Assembly: GCA_002352215.1 (NCBI GenBank)
Contig: DEIB01000038.1
Span: 113,148 to 177,147 of the forward strand
Direction of reading: 5' to 3'
From: Chthonomonas sp. UBA2785
GTDB taxonomy: Bacteria > Armatimonadota > Fimbriimonadia > Fimbriimonadales > Fimbriimonadaceae
Length of the DNA: 64,000 bases
Below the pieces are notes generated by a model. That model ran no database searches. It had not been told where the DNA came from and saw only the letters and a program-made list of their open reading frames with translations. Positions 53,355-61,738 of the stretch are shown here, piece by piece (the stretch's first letter is position 1; every line of letters begins with the position of its first letter). Made by a program: the position numbers and the translations under genes.

Positions 53355-54425
53355 TTAGGGGAGCGCGTCGGTAATGCCGAGGGGCGCCCGCAGGGCTTGG
53401 CGCACGGCCTGCACCAGTCCGGTGCGGGGGGCACGCCGCTCGTCCAGGGCGCGGGCATCGAAGGGGAGTCCATTCCCGGCCCGTAAATCACCGCCGCCTT
53501 GCGCCATCAAACCCACCACTTCGCCGGGCTGTCCCTCGGGAGTGGTGTGCACCACGGTTATTCTTGGCCCCTCTTTGTCGGCGCGCGGGTCGAGGTTGGC
53601 TTCCGCCCATTCGCGCCACTTGTATTCGCGTTCTTCGGGGTCGTCGGGCGGTGTGGGCATCACTTCCAGCCGGCAATCCAAGGCCTGTTCTGGCACCCCC
53701 AGCCAGTGAGCAATGCCCCTCACCCGGCGCTCTTTAGTTACCACCCCCAGCGGGGAGCCAAATGGCAAACCAAAACTCGGCCAATCCGGGCGGAAACCCG
53801 GCCCCCACGGCCATAGCACCAGCCACGGCGCGTGCCCTTCATCCACGCGGCGGCGGTTGATTTCGTGCTCCATCAGGATGTTGATGCCGTCGTCAATGAA
53901 GCGGCGCAACATGGGCTCGCCATCTCCCTGCGGAAGAGCGGTCTGCCACAGCTTCCCGGCCGCTTCGGCGGGGGCCAGCACCCCTAAGTCTAGCGAGCCC
54001 TGGTGCCACGCCAGGGCGCAGTGGCCGCGCAATGCCGCCAGGGTGAGCCGGGGCGTGCTGAGGGGCTTCAGCGCCGCCGTCAAGGCCTGCCAAGCTTCCC
54101 CCGTCGGGGCATCCGAAAGCGCAAGATGGTTGTCGGCGTCCAGCGTCATCCAATCCAGCGCAAAGAGCGTGTCGCGCGCGCCCACCGGGCCGGGAAATTC
54201 CTTCCCCATCGCCCCCACCGCCAGCGGCCCGTCTTCGGTGGTGTAGAGGTGCGGCTCCAGCCCAAACCAGGCCATTTCCGGCGTATGGGAAGGCTGCTCG
54301 GGTGCCACCAGGCGCTCCACCTGGGCCTGCGCCAGCCACTCGCCCGCCGGGCTGTCCCATTCAGGCCGGGGCGCGTCGTCGGGGCCACCCAGCCAGCCGG
54401 GCCAAACTACGAGTCGCCGCTCCAT
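53355..54425 (-). CDS. ApgM/COG4255-like protein, probably degenerate phosphoglycerate mutase
   Basis: A 356-residue protein whose layout matches cofactor-independent (archaeal-type) phosphoglycerate mutase and the COG4255/RpfE group: a central INILMEHEINRRRVDEGHAPWLVLWPWGPG segment, SPLGVVTKERRVRGIAHWLG and an N-terminal strand. The usual metal ligands of the alkaline-phosphatase superfamily are hard to find, so it may be inactive or have another substrate. Start MERRLVVWPG gives 19 bases of overlap with the upstream VanZ-like gene. Confidence 0.55.
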   Translation of the reverse strand: MERRLVVWPGWLGGPDDAPRPEWDSPAGEWLAQAQVERLVAPEQPSHTPEMAWFGLEPHLYTTEDGPLAVGAMGKEFPGPVGARDTLFALDWMTLDADNHLALSDAPTGEAWQALTAALKPLSTPRLTLAALRGHCALAWHQGSLDLGVLAPAEAAGKLWQTALPQGDGEPMLRRFIDDGINILMEHEINRRRVDEGHAPWLVLWPWGPGFRPDWPSFGLPFGSPLGVVTKERRVRGIAHWLGVPEQALDCRLEVMPTPPDDPEEREYKWREWAEANLDPRADKEGPRITVVHTTPEGQPGEVVGLMAQGGGDLRAGNGLPFDARALDERRAPRTGLVQAVRQALRAPLGITDALP

Positions 54426-55105
54426 CCTTTGCGCCGGGTGTACCCGTACCACAGGGCCAGGCCGAGCCCCATGCCCACGGCGTCAATCGCCACGTCGGTC
54501 CAGGTGCCAGTGCGGGTGGCCTCGCGGCTCTGGCGCAGTTCATCGGCGCTGGCTAGCAAAAGCCCCCACCCCAGGGCAAAGAACCACCTCTCACGCGACA
54601 CCAGGCGGGCGGCCGTCACCGCTACCGCCGCGTAACCCAAGACGTGGATGGACTTACGCAGCCCAAACATGATGGTTTGCGCCGTAGCCTCACTCATCCC
54701 CAGGCTCACAAACCACTGCGCCATGCGGCTGGCACTCCCCGCTTCCCCGCTCAGCATCATCGTGATGAGCAGACCAAGCCAGGCCAAGAGACGGGTCCAG
54801 TTCTCTCGTCGCCGCGCGTGCCAGGACACCACAGCCAGGGCAATGCCGAGCATCCAGCCTTCCGGCCACAAAAAGAGGGCCGCCGCCGTGAGCGCCATTA
54901 TCAAATCGGTTTGGGCTTCGCTTGTGGTTCGGGCCGGGGCCAGCCACGCCAGCAGCGCCACCGCCAGGCCGTAGAGCGCAAGCGGCCACTGCCCCGAACC
55001 TCCCGCCACCCCGGTGGCGACCATCGTCGCCGCCACCACCAGCAACCAGACCCGGCGAAGGGGGCAGATGCCCGGCGAGGCAGCGGGTAGATTCTGGTCG
55101 TCCAT
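54407..55105 (-). CDS. VanZ-like membrane protein
   Basis: A 232-residue protein with about six membrane helices and a VanZ-type C-terminal motif (SIHVLGYAAVAVTAARL, then ADELRQS and GTWTDVAIDAVGMGLGL). VanZ-family proteins are of unclear function; one confers teicoplanin resistance. The ATG giving MDDQNLP overlaps the divergent surE start, so the two genes share the CATG. The start could also lie further upstream. Confidence 0.75.
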   Translation of the reverse strand: MDDQNLPAASPGICPLRRVWLLVVAATMVATGVAGGSGQWPLALYGLAVALLAWLAPARTTSEAQTDLIMALTAAALFLWPEGWMLGIALAVVSWHARRRENWTRLLAWLGLLITMMLSGEAGSASRMAQWFVSLGMSEATAQTIMFGLRKSIHVLGYAAVAVTAARLVSRERWFFALGWGLLLASADELRQSREATRTGTWTDVAIDAVGMGLGLALWYGYTRRKGWSGDS

Positions 55106-55886
55106 GCGCATTCTTCTTACCAATGACGACGGGATTCACGCCGAAGGATTGCGCGCCCTCGCCGAAGTCGCCGCCGAGTTCGGCACCGTCAAGGTGGTGG
55201 CCCCCGACCGTGAGCGTAGCGCCTGCGGCCACAGTATGACCATGCGCGACCCCCTGCGGGTCAAAGCGGTCAACTACCAGGGCGGCCTGGAAGCCTACGA
55301 GGTCAACGGCGTGCCCGTGGACTGCGTGAACGTGGGCCTCACCCTGGCCTGGCCGGACGGCTGCGACCTGGTGCTGAGCGGCATCAACAACGGCCCCAAC
55401 ATGGGCTTTGATGTCACCTATTCCGGCACCGTGGCCGGGGCGATGGAAGGCTGCATCAATGGCATCCGCTCGGTGGCGATGAGCATGGCGCTTTTCGCGG
55501 ACGGAGCCCCCCTGCACTACGCCACCGCCCAGGCTTGGCTACGCGAGCACTTTAGTTGGCTGGCCACCTGCCCGCTGCAGCCGCTCACTTTCCTCAACGT
55601 CAACGTCCCCGCCATTGATCTGCCGGAACTCCGGGGCACCCGGGTGGTGGAAATGGGTAAGCGAGTTTACGAAGACCGGGTGGAAATGCGCCAAGACCCG
55701 TGGGGCCGCCCCTACTATTGGCAAGGCGGCGTGGTGATTGTGGATGCCCGCGAACCCGGCACCGATGTGTCCGCTACTAGCCAGGGATTCGTGAGCGTCA
55801 CACCCATTAGCCTGAACTGGACCGCCACGGCCCAGATGCCCGCGCTGGAACACTCTCTTCCCCACCACGCCGGTCGGACCCCATGA
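55104..55886 (+). CDS. surE: 5'/3'-nucleotidase SurE
   Basis: A 260-residue metal-dependent phosphatase acting on nucleoside monophosphates. The metal and substrate motif MRILLTNDDGIHAEGLRALAE, the APDRERSACGHSMT segment and the SGINNGPNMGFDVTYSGTVAGA segment are canonical. Its stop overlaps the next start (ATGA). Confidence 0.96.
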   Translation: MRILLTNDDGIHAEGLRALAEVAAEFGTVKVVAPDRERSACGHSMTMRDPLRVKAVNYQGGLEAYEVNGVPVDCVNVGLTLAWPDGCDLVLSGINNGPNMGFDVTYSGTVAGAMEGCINGIRSVAMSMALFADGAPLHYATAQAWLREHFSWLATCPLQPLTFLNVNVPAIDLPELRGTRVVEMGKRVYEDRVEMRQDPWGRPYYWQGGVVIVDAREPGTDVSATSQGFVSVTPISLNWTATAQMPALEHSLPHHAGRTP

Positions 55887-56608
55887 GCCGCTTTGTCATC
55901 GTCATCCCCACGATCCGGCAGGAGCGGCCCCGGTTTGCCGAGGGCATGGAGCGCATCAAGGCAAGCTTCACGCTGCCTACCGAGCTTCACGTGCTGGATG
56001 GCAAGGACGGCAAGGTGCCGACCCTCAACCGCGCTTTGTCCTCTCTCCTACCAAATGAAGACGACGCGATCTACGTGACGATGGACGACGACCTGTGGCC
56101 CGAGCCCGGCTGGCAGGATGCGGTGGTGCGCGCCTTCCAGGCCGACCCGCAATTAGGAGTGGTGTGCCCCTGGCTGGGCGACAGCCCCGAAATGGCCGCC
56201 TACATGGGGCCGGACAGCCTGCACCCCTGGACCGAAGTCAGCGGGGTGCGCCTGCGCTACCTGCGGCCCATGCGCCACATTCCGGGGGCCTTGTTGGCGT
56301 TCCGGTCGACCTGCGCCCGACAGGTGGGGCCACAACCCGAAACCGGCTTAAAGTACGACATCTTTGAAGATGCCTGGCGCGGCCGCCGCGCCCACAAGCT
56401 GGGATGGAAGGCGGCCTACGTGGAATCCCCGCCCATCACCATGATCGCCTTTGAGGACGACGAAACCTACCTGGCGCAAAAGGCGGCGGACATCCAGTCC
56501 GGGCGCGCGATTCAAGAATCCGTGCTGGCCGATGCGGGCCTGCAAGATCCGCTCAGCTGGCGCCTGCGTCGTCTCATTGCCCGCCTGCGCGGCCGCGCCA
56601 AAGATTAA
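55883..56608 (+). CDS. GT2-like glycosyltransferase
   Basis: A 241-residue protein with a GT-A fold pattern: N-terminal FVIVIPTIRQERP strand, GKDGKVPTLNRAL and a DDD metal-binding motif (YVTMDDDLWPEPGW). The remainder (GLKYDIFEDAWRGRRAHKLGW) suits a nucleotide-sugar transferase. No membrane helices. It is coupled to surE by a four-base overlap and converges on an aminotransferase, the two stop codons sharing TTAA. Confidence 0.75.
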   Translation: MSRFVIVIPTIRQERPRFAEGMERIKASFTLPTELHVLDGKDGKVPTLNRALSSLLPNEDDAIYVTMDDDLWPEPGWQDAVVRAFQADPQLGVVCPWLGDSPEMAAYMGPDSLHPWTEVSGVRLRYLRPMRHIPGALLAFRSTCARQVGPQPETGLKYDIFEDAWRGRRAHKLGWKAAYVESPPITMIAFEDDETYLAQKAADIQSGRAIQESVLADAGLQDPLSWRLRRLIARLRGRAKD

Positions 56609-57804
56609 CTCTTGCGGCCCGGGTAGGCGAGCAAGGCCGCTTCTAGGCAGTCCATGGCTTGGTTCAGATCGTTATTGTTCAGCACGTAGGCGATGCGCAC
56701 CTCATCGCGGCCCAGGCCGGGCGTGCGATAGAACCCGCTAGCGGGGGCCATCTGCACCGTCGCATTGTTGTGGCTGAACTCCTCCAGAATCCACAGGCAG
56801 AAGGCGTCCGCATCCTCCACCGGGAGCCGCACCGTGGCGTAGAACGCACCCTCGATATCCGGGCACAGCACCCCGGGCATCGCCCGGAGGCGGCGCACCA
56901 AGGTGTCGCGGCGGGCGCGATATTCTTCGCGGGTGGCTTCGGTGTAGCTGTCGGGAGCCCCCAGAGCGCCGATCAAGCCGATCTGTTCCAGCGTGGGCGA
57001 GGAGAGCCGCGCCTGCGCATACCGGAGCGCCGCATCCAGCAGGGCTTCGTTCTTAGTGACCAGGAAGCCCACGCGCGCCCCGCACAACGAATAGCGCTTG
57101 CTGGCGCTATCCACCATCACGGCGTGCTGCTCCATGCCTTCCAGTTGCAGCACCGACTTGACCGGCTTGTCCGTGTAGTTAAAATCGCGATACACCTCGT
57201 CGCCGATCAGATAGAGGTCGTGCTTGAGAGCCAGCGCGCGCAGTTCTTCCAGTTGCTGGTCATCAAAGATGGTGCCCGTGGGGTTGCCCGGGTTGCAGAT
57301 GAGAATCGCCTTGGTGCGCGGGCCAATTCGCTCGGCAAAGGCCTCCGAACTCGGCAGGCGGAAGTTGTCCTCAATCCGCGTGGTCAGCGGCACCACGTTC
57401 ACATCGGTGATGGCCGAGAAACCGATGTAATTGGCGTACATGGGCTCCGGCACAATGATCTCGTCGCCGGGGTTCATGGCACCCACCATGATCATCTGTA
57501 GGGCTTCGCTACCGCTGGTGGTGACCTGAATGTGCTGCGGGCCCACGTCAATGCCCCGGCGCTGGTAGACCTCGGCCGCCTTCTCGCGCAGTTCCATCAG
57601 CCCGGCGGAGTGGGCGTACGCCAGGTGGTCGCCTTGATAGCCGCGGACTGCATCCCAGAACTCCTGCGGGCTGGCCACATCCGGCTGGCCGATGTTGAGC
57701 TGGAACACCGTGCGGCCCGCCGCGCGGGCCCGGTCGGCAGCCCCGGCGAGCTTGCGGATCGGCGAGGCCGGGAGGCTGGCCCCTCGGGGCGAAATCGAAG
57801 GCAT
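56605..57804 (-). CDS. Class I/II pyridoxal-phosphate aminotransferase
   Basis: A 399-residue fold-type I enzyme of the aspartate-aminotransferase superfamily (subgroup I-gamma/AspC-like). NIGQPDVASPQEF, NPGNPTGTIF, DEVYRDFNY and the Schiff-base lysine in VDSASKRYSLCGARVGF are present. Substrate may be aspartate, tyrosine or LL-diaminopimelate; not resolvable. Start chosen at MPSISPRGASL, with TACGAT six bases upstream. Confidence 0.9.
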   Translation of the reverse strand: MPSISPRGASLPASPIRKLAGAADRARAAGRTVFQLNIGQPDVASPQEFWDAVRGYQGDHLAYAHSAGLMELREKAAEVYQRRGIDVGPQHIQVTTSGSEALQMIMVGAMNPGDEIIVPEPMYANYIGFSAITDVNVVPLTTRIEDNFRLPSSEAFAERIGPRTKAILICNPGNPTGTIFDDQQLEELRALALKHDLYLIGDEVYRDFNYTDKPVKSVLQLEGMEQHAVMVDSASKRYSLCGARVGFLVTKNEALLDAALRYAQARLSSPTLEQIGLIGALGAPDSYTEATREEYRARRDTLVRRLRAMPGVLCPDIEGAFYATVRLPVEDADAFCLWILEEFSHNNATVQMAPASGFYRTPGLGRDEVRIAYVLNNNDLNQAMDCLEAALLAYPGRKS

Positions 57805-57919
57805 ACGACTATCGTACTCTCCCCTGCTCTCAGCCGTGCCTATAGCCCCTCTCAGATGTTCACCGAGTATCGAACCGAAGTGCTGGCCCGACAAAAATGC
57901 CGGCATCAGCGCTTCACCA

Positions 57920-57949
57920 TTGCACTATCGCGATGGACCATCGTAACAT
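57920..57949 (+). promoter_or_regulatory. Candidate promoter with an operator-like palindrome in the spacer
   Basis: TTGCAC and TAACAT are 18 bases apart, and the palindrome CGATGG-A-CCATCG (57931-57943) fills most of the spacer, an arrangement seen in repressor- or MerR-type-controlled promoters. It serves the PEP-CTERM gene, whose GAGAGGAC ribosome site lies 14 bases downstream. Confidence 0.45.
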
Positions 57950-57967
57950 TAAGTTTTTGAGAGGACA

Positions 57968-58654
57968 ATGAAACTTATCGTTCTGGCCTGTGGCCTTCTG
58001 TCGATTACCAGCGCACACGCTGCATTCTCCGTTTCGACTTACGCATGGGGCTCCTCTGATGCGGCCATGGGGTTGAACGGTTTCGCCATCGAGGACTTTG
58101 AGGATGTCAACCTCGTGACCGGCTTCCAAGTGAGCGTGAGCTCACCGAACGGAGGCTATGGTCCGACCAGTACTCTTCCCTCCACGTTCAAGCCGAGTGA
58201 CGACACGTTTGGCACGGCATTCCAAATTGGTGGCGGTGGCGCGTGGGACGGCTCGCATGGCCTCATCAACACTCGGACCAACCAAACCTTCAGCTACTCC
58301 GATTCCGGAAGCTGGGGCACAGCAACGTTCCATTTCTTGGGCGGTGCATCTAGTGCTGGATTCAGCGTGCACCAGATGGATCGAGACGCCCGGGTGCTGA
58401 TAAACGGAAACAGCATTGGCACGGTTGCTGGCCTGACATCAGGCTTCCTGGTGAACAACGGCCGCCACGGTTTCATGCGAATTGATGCGAGCGGGAGCGA
58501 CGTCATCAATACGATTGCGATTCAGGACATTCAAGGCAATGGCGATGGATACATGTTCGACCATGTGGCCTTCAATGCCGTCCCCGAGCCTTTCAGCATG
58601 GTCGCGATGGGTGCGGGGTTGCTGGCCTTGGCCCGACGCCGTCGTCGCGCGTAA
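57968..58654 (+). CDS. PEP-CTERM sorting domain surface protein
   Basis: A 228-residue exported protein with a signal peptide (LACGLLSITSAHA) and a C-terminal VPEPFSMVAMGAGLLALARR RRRA-type tail: the PEP motif, a hydrophobic helix and an arginine cluster. Such tails are cut by exosortase in diderm bacteria, often those making exopolysaccharide. The middle is a beta-sandwich-like domain of unknown ligand. No exosortase gene is in the window. GAGAGGAC precedes the ATG. Confidence 0.9.
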   Translation: MKLIVLACGLLSITSAHAAFSVSTYAWGSSDAAMGLNGFAIEDFEDVNLVTGFQVSVSSPNGGYGPTSTLPSTFKPSDDTFGTAFQIGGGGAWDGSHGLINTRTNQTFSYSDSGSWGTATFHFLGGASSAGFSVHQMDRDARVLINGNSIGTVAGLTSGFLVNNGRHGFMRIDASGSDVINTIAIQDIQGNGDGYMFDHVAFNAVPEPFSMVAMGAGLLALARRRRRA

Positions 58655-58680
58655 GGTCGCAAAGGCCTTAGATACTGACT

Positions 58681-58721
58681 GAAGCCGGATTCGGATTTGT
58701 GATCTGGGCCGGCTTCTTTCT
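58681..58721 (+). terminator. Terminator of the PEP-CTERM gene
   Basis: GAAGCCGG pairs perfectly with CCGGCTTC around a 20-base loop, then TTTCT. A second 9-bp perfect hairpin (CCCACATCT/AGATGTGGG, 58745-58775) follows without a T run. Confidence 0.65.
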
Positions 58722-58866
58722 GGCGAAATACTTCGACGGTAACCCCCACATCTGGTTTCTAGTCGAAGATGTGGGATCCAAATGCAACTCGGATTGACTT
58801 GTGCAGTTTGGCAAAGCTCTGAATAGACATAGCCCTCTGTTCTGGACTACACTTACCAGTCAAAGG

Positions 58867-59412
58867 ATGAAACTCATTCAGGCTCATGCCAAGACAATGG
58901 CTTTCGTTATGATTGCCACCGGCTTAGCGGGTTGCAGCATGCCCACGGATGATCCAAGGGATGTACTTGGAGCCACGCCTAGCCAGGCGGGCAGATTGCT
59001 GGGTGCGCGAGGCACAATCATGTACAACCGCGTGGGAGTTAATGACCCAAACTCCTACACTGGGGAGATCGCACTTAGTCCATTTCACAACCACCATCTG
59101 CCCCAAGGCATTTACAGCCCCACGCAAGCGACCTGTACGGTTAAGAATGGCACGATTACCGAATGCAGCATCATTGCATCTAGCACGCCAGACTCACCAT
59201 TTTTCAAGTGGCTGAAAGGACAGAAACTAGCCAGCATTCCGCCCGAGCTCTATTTGGAACTGGATGAAAACCACTTCGGCGGCTCGCTACGCATAGATGA
59301 ACACAAAGGAGATATGGATCGCTTCAACGGCCAAATCATGTACACCGACGCGAAGCGGGTCTATCATCTCACTTTCATCGAAGGGGTTTGCACGGGTGTT
59401 CTCATCGAATGA
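58867..59412 (+). CDS. Putative lipoprotein of unknown function
   Basis: A 181-residue product with a lipobox (TGLAGC) after a hydrophobic stretch. The mature part has no recognisable domain; it includes a conserved-looking YTGEIALSPFHNHHLPQGIY region. The ATG was chosen for its signal peptide. Lower GC than the neighbours. It ends at its own terminator. Confidence 0.6.
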   Translation: MKLIQAHAKTMAFVMIATGLAGCSMPTDDPRDVLGATPSQAGRLLGARGTIMYNRVGVNDPNSYTGEIALSPFHNHHLPQGIYSPTQATCTVKNGTITECSIIASSTPDSPFFKWLKGQKLASIPPELYLELDENHFGGSLRIDEHKGDMDRFNGQIMYTDAKRVYHLTFIEGVCTGVLIE

Positions 59413-59441
59413 AAAATCCTCAATCAATGATCAAGAGATGG

Positions 59442-59476
59442 AGCCCCTCACTCCCTTTCGGCCGAGGGGCTTTTCT
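59442..59476 (+). terminator. Rho-independent terminator of the lipoprotein gene
   Basis: AGCCCCTC pairs with GAGGGGCT around a 14-base loop, followed by TTTCTTT. Confidence 0.85.
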
Positions 59477-59490
59477 TTGCATTTAAGAGT

Positions 59491-60564
59491 TTACGACTTG
59501 TCCATCAAGTACAAGAACGTCCCAATGATGATGAGTCCGAGAATCACCGCAATCGCCACCTTCCACGGGCTCACGGGCGCTTCGCCACGCACTTCGCCGG
59601 TCTGGCCATTCACCAAGAAGTTCCAAATCCGGTTGTTATAGCGATACGCGCCGCTCCAGATCGGCAAGAGCAGATGCTTAAAGGTCAGGTTGGAGTACTC
59701 CGTCTCCATCCACGAAATCATCTGCCGGTCGCCACCGATGTCGTATCGAATGGCTTGCTCTATGGCGGGCACCATCTTTCGCTTGGCCGCCTCGAACCCC
59801 TCGGTTAGGTCCACGTCGTACCGCATTGCCGAAAAACCGCTCAAATACGCCGGTTCGTAGCTCACGCAGTGCTGCAGCTGCCAGGTGTTCATGGCGTCCG
59901 CGTACTTGGTGGGCACGTGGGTGCTGCCTAGCACCAGCACATCATCGAACGGCACCTGCACCGTCCCGGAAGCCGGATACCACCGCGTTTTGGTCACACT
60001 GCGGGTTTGCCGATTACCCTGGCTATCGGTGTAAGACTCCTGCTCGATGTAATCCTCGCCTCGCTGGCCCGTGTAGGCCGTGGTGGTGAAGGCGTCATAC
60101 GTCCAATACGGCACGTAGATCCCCTTCACCTCATTCTTTTGCAGCGCGCGAGATTTGAGGTTATTAGGTGCCCAAAAGCGAGATCCAATCCATTCGCGGT
60201 ACCGCTCGCGCATGCCCCGCTCGTCCACCACAAAGGGCATCACACCATCGGGCAAAATGCGCGATTCGGGCTTAGCCGGCACCACCACGTTCGATCCACA
60301 AAACGGGCACGATGATGACTCGATGTGCGGGGGCAAAACAAACTCCGCCGCGCACGAATTGCAGTGCACCACGTTGTCTGGTTCCATGGCCGGCGGCGCA
60401 TGATTGGCCAGCGTGGCCAACAGGTCACGCTCTTCAATCTCCCGGATGGGCGGAGCAATGCCCTGTTGCGCCCCGCAATAGGGGCACTTCAGGGCATGCG
60501 ATCCCGCGGCGAATTCCAGGACGGCCCCGCACTGCACGCACGGGAATCGCTGGATATCCGTCAT
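59491..60564 (-). CDS. Zinc-ribbon membrane protein, partner of SPFH protein
   Basis: A 357-residue protein with two N-terminal zinc ribbons (CVQCGAVLEF/CPYCGAQ and CNSCAAEF/CPFCGSN), a central soluble domain (IYVPYWTYDAFTTTAYTGQRG) and one C-terminal membrane helix (VAIAVILGLIIIGTFLYLM). Such proteins co-occur with SPFH-domain proteins of the YdjL/YdjM-like group; the role is unknown. Its start overlaps the SPFH gene stop by four bases. Confidence 0.85.
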   Translation of the reverse strand: MTDIQRFPCVQCGAVLEFAAGSHALKCPYCGAQQGIAPPIREIEERDLLATLANHAPPAMEPDNVVHCNSCAAEFVLPPHIESSSCPFCGSNVVVPAKPESRILPDGVMPFVVDERGMRERYREWIGSRFWAPNNLKSRALQKNEVKGIYVPYWTYDAFTTTAYTGQRGEDYIEQESYTDSQGNRQTRSVTKTRWYPASGTVQVPFDDVLVLGSTHVPTKYADAMNTWQLQHCVSYEPAYLSGFSAMRYDVDLTEGFEAAKRKMVPAIEQAIRYDIGGDRQMISWMETEYSNLTFKHLLLPIWSGAYRYNNRIWNFLVNGQTGEVRGEAPVSPWKVAIAVILGLIIIGTFLYLMDKS

Positions 60565-61685
60565 TGTTGCGGCGGTAGAGGCGGCGGCACAGCGGCGAAC
60601 AGGCCGCTCAGCTCAGGCACTTGGCTGGCAGGCGCCCACGCGGCCAGACCTTCGCGCCAGGCCAGCGTGTCGGGCGTGAGTTCTCCACTCGCCACCTTTT
60701 GGCGCAGCGCATCCAGCGTGAATGGACCCTGCTGGGCGTTGTTGGGCGCAATGTAGAAGGCCAGCGCGGGCACCGGGGGCGGCGTCATGCCCGGCGCCGT
60801 CGGCGGCGCGGTGGGCGTGGCGGCCTGCGGCGGCTGCATGCTGTTCTTCATCATGTCGGCCATGGCCATGCCGGCGGCCATCTGCGCCCCAAGTCCACCC
60901 ACGCCGCCGGGGTTTTCGGCCCCCTTGGTCATGGCTTCGGCGGCTTGGTACTTCATGTAGTTGTCCAGGTTGCCCAGGGCGCCCATGCTGCTGCGCTTGT
61001 CAATGGCGGCCTCCACTTCGGGCGGCACGCTCACGTTCTCGATGAGCAGGTTCAGCAGTTCCAGGCCGTGCTCGGCAAACTTGGGCTGGATGTGAGTGGT
61101 GAGGAAGCCCCCCATCTCGGAATACTGCGCGGCGAGGTCCAGCACCGGAATCTTCTGCTCGGCCACCGTCTCCGTAAAGGCGCTGACGATGAAGTTGCGC
61201 AGCTGGTTGGTGATCTGGTCGGTGGTGAACTCCCAGTTGGTGCCGCTCACTTCCTTCAGGAAGGTGCCCGGGTCGGCAATGCGCATCCCGTACGTACCAA
61301 AAGCGCGCACCCGCACGATGCCAAAGTCGTTGTCCCGCAGCGGGATCGGGTTCATGGTGCCCCACTTGAGGTCCGTAAACCGCTTGGTGTTGACGAAGTA
61401 GACCTCGCACTTGAAGGGGCTATTGAAGCCGTACTTCCAGCCCTGCAGGGTGGCGAGGATCGGCAAGTTGGCCGTCGTCAGTTCGTAGCGGCCGGGTCCG
61501 AAGACGTCGGCGATTTGCCCCTCATTCACAAAAACGGCCGTCTGAGACTCACGCACGATGAGCTGCGCGCCGTTCTTGATCTCGTTGTTATAACGCTCGA
61601 AGCGATACACCATTGTGTCGGTGCTCTCATCAAGCCATTCAATGATATCTATGAGTTCGCCTTTCAGCTTGTCCCAGATGCCCAT
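60561..61685 (-). CDS. SPFH-domain protein with C-terminal GYF_2/DUF4339-like domain
   Basis: A 374-residue protein resembling the YdjL-type SPFH (stomatin/prohibitin-like) family also described as virion-core-like: FVNEGQIADVFGPGRYELTTANLP, VYFVNTKRFTDLKWGT and RDNDFGIVRVRAFGTYGMRI mark the SPFH core. A low-complexity Gly/Pro-rich hinge leads to a C-terminal GYF_2-like domain (FYIAPNNAQQGPFTLDALRQ). Such proteins form membrane-associated scaffolds. TAAGAT six bases before the ATG suggests a leaderless operon message shared with the zinc-ribbon gene. Confidence 0.9.
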   Translation of the reverse strand: MGIWDKLKGELIDIIEWLDESTDTMVYRFERYNNEIKNGAQLIVRESQTAVFVNEGQIADVFGPGRYELTTANLPILATLQGWKYGFNSPFKCEVYFVNTKRFTDLKWGTMNPIPLRDNDFGIVRVRAFGTYGMRIADPGTFLKEVSGTNWEFTTDQITNQLRNFIVSAFTETVAEQKIPVLDLAAQYSEMGGFLTTHIQPKFAEHGLELLNLLIENVSVPPEVEAAIDKRSSMGALGNLDNYMKYQAAEAMTKGAENPGGVGGLGAQMAAGMAMADMMKNSMQPPQAATPTAPPTAPGMTPPPVPALAFYIAPNNAQQGPFTLDALRQKVASGELTPDTLAWREGLAAWAPASQVPELSGLFAAVPPPLPPQQ

Positions 61686-61738
61686 TCCGTGATCTTACAC
61701 GCTCACCGGGCCGGTTTGGTTGCGGAATAATAGTCCGA

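Noticed and set aside
58745..58775. Perfect 9-bp hairpin as an independent terminator
   Set aside because: No T run follows; it may only stabilise the 3' end after the terminator at 58681.
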